Source: Sphingobacterium sp. UT-1RO-CII-1 (GTDB lineage Bacteria; Bacteroidota; Bacteroidia; Sphingobacteriales; Sphingobacteriaceae). Taken from it: a stretch of 64,000 bases of DNA. A program made the translations under genes and the position numbers. Where the stretch lies: positions 82,275-146,274 of the forward strand of contig NZ_JAPPVJ010000009.1 of the NCBI RefSeq assembly GCF_026711005.1, in the 5' to 3' direction. The notes below the pieces were generated by a model that saw only the letters and a list, made by a program, of their open reading frames with translations, was not told the DNA's origin and did not search any database. This document shows positions 50,723-55,799 of this stretch, in pieces. Every line of letters starts with the position of its first letter. Within the stretch, counting starts at the first letter, position 1.

Positions 50723-50934
50723 GTAATACATGTAAATATTATGGTTGGGAAGAACCAATCGTGAAATGGAAGATATCGTGGAGGAATCTGCTAATGTATA
50801 GTGCAGTAATTCCTGATATAGATTCGGATGACTCAAGTAGCGGAACAGGCTCATCAATAGGGAAAGGATCTGTTACTGGGGCAATTTCATTATTTGATAT
50901 AGGAAAGCGTTTATCTGAAGGAAAAGGGGTATAG
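50614..50934 (+). CDS. Tail assembly chaperone T-domain in the -1 frame
   Basis: The -1 frame is open from 50614 to the stop at 50932-50934. Its part 'KYYGWEEPIVKWKISWRNLL' followed by a 'MYSAVIPDID' block looks like the conserved C-terminal domain of phage tail chaperones. No ATG starts it upstream of that domain, so it is probably made as a fusion by -1 frameshifting. The exact slip site is uncertain: T-TTT-TTC at 50641 or the A-run at 50668-50672. The start coordinate given is only the beginning of the open frame. Confidence 0.6.
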   Translation, partial: HLPEVRCRDFFRHHGITSKNTGNRSYPGSRGPHAFIGNTCKYYGWEEPIVKWKISWRNLLMYSAVIPDIDSDDSSSGTGSSIGKGSVTGAISLFDIGKRLSEGKGV

Positions 50935-50951
50935 TTTTAAAAGTATATAAT

Positions 50952-51317
50952 ATGTCACAAATTAATGAATTGGCTATTAGCCACGCAAAAAGTGTTCTAG
51001 GGGAAGAACAGTATAAAGAGAATAAGTCAGCTACCAGATCTATAAAAGAAGATTTTACGGCTGGATTTAATGCTGCAAAAGGAATCTATGAGCCTTTGTT
51101 TGATGATACTCGTAAAAAGTACGAAGGTGTTTTGGATGAGTTTTCTGGTGTTTATTCTAAGTGGGAGACCCCTTTAGATATTGCTAAAACGGCTATACGA
51201 GAGCAACAATCTGAATCTTATTATTCTATAGTAAAGGATGATGTTAATGATATTATCAAAAGTGGTGATGGCCTTGATGAAGTTATGAAATATATCAATG
51301 GTTTAGTTAAAGAGTAA
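50952..51317 (+). CDS. Phage protein, unknown
   Basis: A 121-residue, helical, acidic protein of unknown family. It is the gene after the chaperone and directly adjoins the nuclease-like gene (the next ATG follows its stop without a gap). It could be tail-associated. Confidence 0.5.
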   Translation: MSQINELAISHAKSVLGEEQYKENKSATRSIKEDFTAGFNAAKGIYEPLFDDTRKKYEGVLDEFSGVYSKWETPLDIAKTAIREQQSESYYSIVKDDVNDIIKSGDGLDEVMKYINGLVKE

Positions 51318-51806
51318 ATGAAAGGTTGGGGTACAGCATTGATTAAAGATGTCCGTTTGCGCGGTTACGTGGAGGTTGAGGGAGTGCTGTATCCACCTAA
51401 TTCCATTCAGGCCATATCTGTTAGCGCTAAACCTAAGAAACGAACTAAAGTTATAAAAACTGGCGATATCTATGATACTCGTAACATTCGAAACAAAGAA
51501 AAGTATAATGATCCCTTTATCAGGTTTATTAAACAAGAATTAGGGATAGATTTGTGGCCCGAATTTTACTTTTGTGTAGAGCGTCAGTTTAGAATAGACT
51601 ACGCTATCCCAGATCTTAAAATAGCAATCGAACAAGAGGGAGGGATTTGGATGAAAGGAAATAGTGGGCATTCTTCTGGTACTGGAATTTCCCGTGATAT
51701 GGAAAAGAATAATTTATTAGTTCAGAAAGGGTGGAGGTTGATTAGAAAGCAACCATCTGAGATGTTGACCTTGGAAACTTTAAAGTTGATTAAAGAGATG
51801 TTGTAA
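51318..51806 (+). CDS. PD-(D/E)xK nuclease-like protein (Vsr/DUF559 type)
   Basis: 162 residues. The core 'FRIDYAIPDLKIAIEQEGG' has the Asp and Glu-x-Glu of a PD-(D/E)xK fold, and 'SRDMEKNNLLVQKGWRLIR' matches the C-terminal helix and strand of Vsr/DUF559-like endonucleases. It may nick or resolve DNA during packaging or degrade competing DNA. It ends at a perfect bidirectional terminator shared with the leftward accessory genes. Confidence 0.7.
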   Translation: MKGWGTALIKDVRLRGYVEVEGVLYPPNSIQAISVSAKPKKRTKVIKTGDIYDTRNIRNKEKYNDPFIRFIKQELGIDLWPEFYFCVERQFRIDYAIPDLKIAIEQEGGIWMKGNSGHSSGTGISRDMEKNNLLVQKGWRLIRKQPSEMLTLETLKLIKEML

Positions 51807-51810
51807 TAGT

Positions 51811-51843
51811 AAAATAGTCAAAGGCTCTTACTTTGACTATTTT
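51811..51843. terminator. Bidirectional terminator
   Basis: A perfect 13-bp inverted repeat AAAATAGTCAAAG / CTTTGACTATTTT with a 7-nt loop between the convergent stops at 51806 and 51848. Both flanks give U-runs. Confidence 0.88.
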
Positions 51844-51847
51844 CATG

Positions 51848-52372
51848 CTATAGATCTTCAGTTGCTCTTTTCGATTCACTATCTCTGAAATCACTTTCTT
51901 CATTAACTACTTCTTTTGACGAAAATATCATTGAACCTTTGTCTGACCTGTTATCGTAATCTAATGTCAACCTTACCTTAGGTGATGACCACTCGAATTT
52001 ATCCATGAATCGATTTGGCTTGTCAGTATATAACCCATAAGCTTTGTTAAGGATGTCTTTTATTTTATACCCATCAGCGGGATCAAAGAATACAATAATT
52101 CGGCTTATGCGTTCTCGGAATGTAGCAATAGCAATAGATTTGAGAGAGACATCCCCTATATTAAGGCCGACGGAGCTCCCTTCATAGAATTCTGAATCCT
52201 GTTCTCCTGGTCCAATAAGTTTAAAATCTTTATAATTTGAAACGGAATCTCCAAGTACTATTGTTTTGAATCCATTTTTTATATCAAGTTCACTTATTTT
52301 TCCGTAGTCCTGACCGAAAGAGCAGAGACTTGTAATCGTAATAATTATTATTGTTAAAATGTTTTTTCTCAT
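51848..52372 (-). CDS. Secreted accessory (moron) protein, unknown
   Basis: 174 residues with a signal peptide (residues 1-20, ending 'CSFGQ'). The mature part is alpha/beta with 'KISELDIKNGFKTIVLGDS' and 'SRIIVFFDPADGYK'. This resembles host periplasmic proteins more than phage structural ones. It is transcribed against the late operon and coupled by 1 nt to the upstream small membrane protein, so it is a lysogenic-conversion candidate. No family recognised. Confidence 0.6.
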   Translation of the reverse strand: MRKNILTIIIITITSLCSFGQDYGKISELDIKNGFKTIVLGDSVSNYKDFKLIGPGEQDSEFYEGSSVGLNIGDVSLKSIAIATFRERISRIIVFFDPADGYKIKDILNKAYGLYTDKPNRFMDKFEWSSPKVRLTLDYDNRSDKGSMIFSSKEVVNEESDFRDSESKRATEDL

Positions 52373-52611
52373 TATGAATGATCTTGCTTATCCTTTCCAT
52401 CTTCCAAAGCTTCTAGTCTCCTTAAAATAGCTTTTTGAACCTGCGTTTGTTCTTCAATGTTTTTGGCAATTATATCAAGTTTGTAGTACCAAAGAACAAT
52501 GTTTCTAAATACTATAAATAATAGAACGATAAACCCGATCATTAGCAGAGTTCCAATGAGGTCTCCGAAAGATCCTTCGGATGCTGCGGACTGTAGTAAT
52601 ACTTTTCCCAT
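52372..52611 (-). CDS. Small single-span membrane protein of the moron pair
   Basis: 79 residues with one transmembrane helix (about 17-42) and a charged C-terminal helix ('IEEQTQVQKAILRRLEAL') resembling a coiled coil. Its stop overlaps the start of the secreted protein gene (TAATG on the minus strand). The pair is probably expressed from the prophage during lysogeny. Confidence 0.6.
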   Translation of the reverse strand: MGKVLLQSAASEGSFGDLIGTLLMIGFIVLLFIVFRNIVLWYYKLDIIAKNIEEQTQVQKAILRRLEALEDGKDKQDHS

Positions 52612-52782
52612 TTTTAGATTATTTTTAAGTTATGATACCGTGAATATACAACAAAGTACCATATAAAGACTAAAAAGAAAAATGCCTAATTCGGTATAAA
52701 CAAACGCACAGTCCTCGTTTATTTGTTACTTTTTATTACAATTGATGATATATTATTAATATTATGACTAAATTATGACACT

Positions 52783-53019
52783 TTGGCTGATCGGCTAAAT
52801 TTTTGTTTTAAAGAATTATTTGTTTGTGACGTACAAACTTATGATGTAGGCGCTAAAGATCCGTTTAACGGTCTAAAAGATGCGTCTATTGCTGTTGGAG
52901 GTAGCGGTATTAGAGGAATGGTCAGCGATATTGGTGGTATTACCGGTAATACTGTTAATCTTGTTTATATTATTAATACTGTTTATAATTGTACTAGTAT
53001 ATCAGGGAACGTTGAGTAA
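52783..53019 (+). CDS. Doubtful ORF with TTG start
   Basis: 78 codons, only a TTG start, Gly/Val/Ile-rich ('SIAVGGSGIRGMVSDIGG') with no recognisable family. It lies upstream of another small gene and could be spurious or part of a degraded gene. Listed because the surrounding 500 bp is otherwise unexplained. Confidence 0.2.
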   Translation: MADRLNFCFKELFVCDVQTYDVGAKDPFNGLKDASIAVGGSGIRGMVSDIGGITGNTVNLVYIINTVYNCTSISGNVE

Positions 53020-53130
53020 ACGTTGTGTGTTTGGCGGGATAGTTGGGAAGGTATACAGTTGTCTTTGAATTGTTTTTTTTAAGATTAAAATATACTAATT
53101 AAAATAGAAACGCACTTAAATCAACGTAAA

Positions 53131-53316
53131 ATGATGCAGTCAGTGAAAAGCAAGAAACGAACCTCCAAAGGAGATCGTCTTAATTGGACTTCAATATCTG
53201 AGTTGAAAGAAATTACAATCAAAAAATTAGATGTAAAAGGAGCTAAAGTTTTTTCATCTAAAATGAATGAAACAAGAATTAATGGAAATTGCAATAGCAA
53301 CTTACTTGTTCCTTAA
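53131..53316 (+). CDS. Small basic protein, possible partner of the next gene
   Basis: 61 residues, basic at the N-terminus ('KSKKRTSKGDRLNW'), starting with two Met codons. It ends 2 bp before the next ORF, whose start is a TTG, so translation is probably coupled. A small basic protein followed by a larger one is the layout of toxin-antitoxin and related accessory pairs, but no family is recognised. Confidence 0.4.
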   Translation: MMQSVKSKKRTSKGDRLNWTSISELKEITIKKLDVKGAKVFSSKMNETRINGNCNSNLLVP

Positions 53317-53318
53317 AA

Positions 53319-53873
53319 TTGAACTTTGATTACGAAGGATATGAACTGGAGTTCATACAAAAACAAAACATAAAAGATGATTCTGATCATCTTTTTTCAT
53401 ATATATATAGATTCACTTCGCCAATTACTAAGTTACATTATGTTTTAAAGGCGGACTTCCATAACAATTGTTTTTTATCAGTAAAGTTTTATCCGAAGCG
53501 CTACAGGAAGTCAGATATGAAATATTCGTTGATAACGAATAGGGGAGATATTGGCAATATATTAATAACATGCCTTAATATTATACCTATTTTGTTAAAC
53601 ATCCACCCGACTGCGTCTTTCGGGTTTGCAGCAGCTAGAACTTTTGACAAGAAGTCTAAGAAAGTGGAGCCTCTGAGAAAAAACCAAAGGTTTAAGGTTT
53701 ACGCATATATAGCCCAAAGAAAAATTGGAGATCGTACTTTTCAGCATTTCGAATATCCAGAGGTTAGTGGTTATCTGTTAATTAATAGGTCTGCCAATCA
53801 TAATGTAGAGTCTACTGAAATCATGATTAAATCTATGCTTAGCGAAACTTATAATGATTTGCCAATGCCTTAA
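53319..53873 (+). CDS. Accessory protein, unknown
   Basis: 184 residues from a TTG, coupled to the preceding ORF. The sequence is beta-rich at first ('HYVLKADFHNNCFLSVKFYP'), then carries a hydrophobic helix ('ILITCLNIIPILLNI') and a basic C-terminal part. Not recognised. It lies in the accessory region upstream of the leftward RNA locus. Confidence 0.5.
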   Translation: MNFDYEGYELEFIQKQNIKDDSDHLFSYIYRFTSPITKLHYVLKADFHNNCFLSVKFYPKRYRKSDMKYSLITNRGDIGNILITCLNIIPILLNIHPTASFGFAAARTFDKKSKKVEPLRKNQRFKVYAYIAQRKIGDRTFQHFEYPEVSGYLLINRSANHNVESTEIMIKSMLSETYNDLPMP

Positions 53874-53922
53874 TTAAATATTTCCTACTCTTAACGATTG
53901 TGGTTTCATATCTCAAATATAG

Positions 53923-54165
53923 CTAATCTCTTTCACGCCAAATCACATGTCGAACCAAAAGATTTTCCATTGTTACTTTAAGCTTCCTGGATATTAAATA
54001 AATAGTCTCAATGCTCGGGATTGCTCTTTCCTCTTCATACGCACCTATTGAGCAGCGTTTTAACCCTAATAGCTCCGCAAGTTGCACCTGTGTGAGTTTT
54101 TTTGCTTTACGATAGCCTTTTAGATTGTCTGCAAATGTTTTCTTTATGTTTGGTTTGTTATCCAT
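53923..54165 (-). CDS. Small XRE-family transcription regulator
   Basis: An 80-residue single HTH_3 domain ('YRKAKKLTQVQLAELLGLKRCSIGAYEE' in parts). It lies directly downstream of the terminator of the leftward RNA locus and in the same orientation. It may be expressed by readthrough from promoter D or on its own, and could regulate the accessory region. Confidence 0.75.
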   Translation of the reverse strand: MDNKPNIKKTFADNLKGYRKAKKLTQVQLAELLGLKRCSIGAYEEERAIPSIETIYLISRKLKVTMENLLVRHVIWRERD

Positions 54166-54223
54166 GGTTATTAGCTACTGATTTATAGTTGAACATTTAT
54201 TTTTAATTCCCCTGATTCAGTTA

Positions 54224-54264
54224 ACAAAAAAAACCGTGAGTGAAACGGGGAGGATCACCCACGG
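54224..54264 (-). terminator. Terminator of the leftward RNA locus
   Basis: On the minus strand CCGTGGGTGA pairs with TCACTCACGG (one G-U pair) and is followed by an 8-U run, one of the strongest terminators in the window. It defines the 3' end of the transcript started at promoter D. Confidence 0.85.
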
Positions 54265-54392
54265 CGAATAAACCAATTATTAACCTAAATTATGAATTAT
54301 GAGCATGTTAAAGTTAGCAGCTTACCTGCCAGCATAGAGTTTACCTGCTGACGCTAATCTATTCTCTCAAGTCGATTAGCACCCTTTAGTTG

Positions 54393-54493
54393 TGGAGAAG
54401 AAAGGATTCGAACCTTTGTTTGCTACCCGTTGTGAGCCTTTATAGCTTTTATCTCACCGCTTCTACGTAAGTGCCCAGCACTAACACTTCCCC
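54393..54493 (-). ncRNA. tRNA-like element with canonical acceptor and T arm
   Basis: A 7-bp acceptor GGGGAAG / CTTCTCC and a perfect T arm AAAGG-TTCGAAT-CCTTT are present, with discriminator A. Between them about 67 nt replace the normal D and anticodon arms: a GTGC-type hairpin (AGTG-CTGGG-CACT) and a GTGAG/CTCAC stem closing a 16-nt loop. At 101 nt it is too long and irregular for an ordinary tRNA, so no anticodon is assigned. It may be the 3' tRNA-like domain of the large RNA. Confidence 0.55.
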
Positions 54494-54591
54494 AGTTATC
54501 GGTCTTTCCCGATTGTCACGATTGTATTTGCATCCTCCTGAGAATATTGTTTATTCCCGCGATAACCTCGAGATGTTTAGGGGTTGCTCTA

Positions 54592-54627
54592 TCCGCTTAC
54601 AACAACCATCACAAATTGCGGAGTGAT
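54592..54627 (-). ncRNA. Pseudoknot-like element in the large RNA
   Basis: On the minus strand ATCAC/GTGAT (54627-54623 and 54612-54608) closes a loop containing TCCGC (54622-54618), which can pair with GCGGA downstream (54596-54592). The two helices together form an H-type pseudoknot. Confidence 0.4.
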
Positions 54628-54635
54628 ATATTTTT

Positions 54636-54840
54636 AAGCAAGGGCAGGGCTTGATACCTGCACTAGATTATACCAAGTGTTAGCCAGCACCTTCAAAAGG
54701 GACACACGTTATGATTTTCACTTAGCTTATTGGACAGTCCTGTCTTCATAGCTGTTTACCTGACTTCGATTCCAACACAGGGTTTTGCACGATCCATCTA
54801 TTTTACGTAATTATTGCGTCTCTATTCCGCCACCTTGCTT
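54636..54840 (-). ncRNA. Helical unit c of the large RNA
   Basis: An 8-bp closing stem AAGCAAGG / CCTTGCTT (minus strand) brackets 189 nt. The 5' side continues with TGGCGGAATAGAGACGC, much like a tRNA-Leu D arm. The 3' side has GCAGG-TATCAAGC-CCTGC, like a T arm with one extra base. In between, GACAG/CTGTC forms a stable hairpin. It could be an expanded tRNA-like fold. Confidence 0.45.
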
Positions 54841-54848
54841 ATATTTTT

Positions 54849-54972
54849 AAACAACAACGCAACCACTTTATGCAACAGGTGTCGGGTGTCATTCTTCATT
54901 CCCTCATGAATTACGCAAACTATCGCTAAGACTTTAAAGCTACCTTATGGTTTCAAGTTCTCGTTGTTGTTT
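54849..54972 (-). ncRNA. Helical unit b of the large RNA
   Basis: A perfect 11-bp closing stem AAACAACAACG / CGTTGTTGTTT brackets about 100 nt with ACC/GGT and other short helices. It is joined to its neighbours by A-rich linkers. Confidence 0.5.
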
Positions 54973-54980
54973 ATGTTTTT

Positions 54981-55064
54981 AAAGCAATACACCAGTCTCC
55001 TGCGCACGGTACTTGAAATGAACTAGTATATACGGATGCGTCCTTACTATACTATTATTGCTTT
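54981..55064 (-). ncRNA. Helical unit a of the large RNA
   Basis: A perfect 9-bp closing stem AAAGCAATA / TATTGCTTT brackets a hairpin with AGTATA/TATACT plus inner GGA/TCC and a second irregular hairpin (ACC/GGT). The 84-nt unit has tRNA size but no T arm. Confidence 0.5.
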
Positions 55065-55212
55065 ATGTTTTCAAAGAACTATTTTAGTTTATTTAACATT
55101 TTAACAAATGGTCTTTCAATCTCAAGTTGCAACCTTATAAGCGCCACTCTTAATGTTTTCCTTTTAAAGTAAAATGTGTTTTTAATATTAAACTTCATAC
55201 CTAATCTTTCTG

Positions 55213-55284
55213 TACACTATACGAGAATCGAACTCGTGTTTCTAGGCTGAAAACCTAGCGTCCTAACCTCTAGACGAATAGTGT
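55213..55284 (-). tRNA. tRNA-Glu (anticodon UUC)
   Basis: Acceptor ACACTAT / ATAGTGT (7 bp), D arm GTCTAGAGGTTAGGAC, anticodon arm CTAGG-TTTTCAG-CCTAG with UUC, T arm ACGAG-TTCGATT-CTCGT, discriminator A. All canonical; CCA is not encoded. It decodes GAA/GAG. It lies within the leftward RNA transcript. Confidence 0.93.
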
Positions 55285-55337
55285 GTGTGCATTTACGTTT
55301 CAAATGCTAAGCAGGTTTCGTTAAGAACTTTCCTTTC

Positions 55338-55405
55338 AGGTAGGACATATAGTTTTTGCAAGTAACTACGGTGCGCTCTCCGCTTGCGTGGCCGACTAAC
55401 TACCT
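55338..55405 (-). ncRNA. Structured spacer between the two tRNAs
   Basis: AGGTAG / CTACCT closes a 68-nt segment with an inner CGG/CCG helix and a TAGTT/AACTA hairpin. Just downstream a perfect GCATTT/AAATGC hairpin precedes tRNA-Glu. It is not a recognisable tRNA. Confidence 0.4.
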
Positions 55406-55439
55406 CTTTCCATGAAATGCCAAATCATGTTGCCTTTGT

Positions 55440-55513
55440 TGCGTGGGGCTGGACTCGAACCAGCGATCTCTAGCTTATGAGACTAGCGAGCTAACCAACT
55501 GCTCCACCCCGCA
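55440..55513 (-). tRNA. tRNA-Met-like (anticodon CAU)
   Basis: D arm GAGC-AGTTGGTTA-GCTC, anticodon arm CTAGT-CTCATAA-GCTAG with CAU, T arm GCTGG-TTCGAGT-CCAGC. The acceptor pairs TGCGGGG with CCC-A-CGCA, leaving one bulged A on the 3' side. The acceptor and D arm resemble bacterial initiator tRNA, but the three G-C pairs at the base of the initiator anticodon stem are missing. It could serve as elongator Met or, if modified, as Ile(AUA) tRNA. CCA is not encoded. Confidence 0.85.
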
Positions 55514-55518
55514 AAATT

Positions 55519-55596
55519 TGGCATACAATTACAGATTTCAAAGCCGAATACCTCAAGGGAATTATTTCGGAACATTCTTCACGTTGTGGTATGCCA
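55519..55596 (-). ncRNA. Closed 78-nt element upstream of tRNA-Met
   Basis: A perfect 8-bp stem TGGCATAC / GTATGCCA encloses a CCGAA/TTCGG helix and a short ACA/TGT helix. It has tRNA size and ends 5 nt before the tRNA, but no T arm is present. Confidence 0.45.
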
Positions 55597-55682
55597 GCAC
55601 TTTAGTTTTACCAACCGACTACGTGTCGTTAATCTTCTCGAAAATTGGGTGTTTTTTTTTATTTCAATGAACTATTGTACTG

Positions 55683-55718
55683 CAAGTATATAAATAATTC
55701 GAAACTTAACCAAATGGT
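55683..55718 (-). promoter_or_regulatory. Phage promoter D driving the RNA locus
   Basis: Read on the minus strand: ACCATTTGGTTAAGTTT (55718-55702), identical over 17 bp to promoter A, then TATACTTG (55690-55683) exactly 20 nt after the TTTG. The expected start is near 55676, upstream of all RNA elements. Confidence 0.75.
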
Positions 55719-55799
55719 TTTGTTTTTATTTTACATATGGCTGATATGTAGATTCTTGTATTTTATGAGGAATCTGACTCAAAGTACCTTTGAACCTAT

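Larger units (their letters stand above)
54265..55676 (-). ncRNA. Large structured non-coding RNA locus with tRNAs (GOLLD/ROOL-like candidate)
   Basis: About 1.4 kb transcribed leftward from promoter D to the terminator at 54224, with no convincing ORF on either strand. From 5' to 3' it contains a 78-nt closed element (55519-55596), tRNA-Met(CAU), a 68-nt closed element (55338-55405), tRNA-Glu(UUC), then three long-range helical units (54981-55064, 54849-54972, 54636-54840), a pseudoknot-like element and a tRNA-like domain. Consecutive units are joined by nearly identical A-rich linkers (TTAAAAACATA, TTAAAAATATA). Ornate large RNAs beside tRNA genes are known from phages (GOLLD, ROOL). I cannot match this to their consensus by eye, so it may be a divergent member or a new class. 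Confidence 0.6.

Noticed and set aside
54265..55200. A tmRNA or a group I intron inside the RNA locus
   Set aside because: No GGGGxUG/T-arm tmRNA ends with a tag ORF and no recognisable P3/P7 core or guanosine site could be read. The host would also carry its own tmRNA.
55443..55670. 75-codon plus-strand ORF across the tRNA-Met region
   Set aside because: It is the antisense of the tRNA and structured RNA, with no start context and no protein-like composition.
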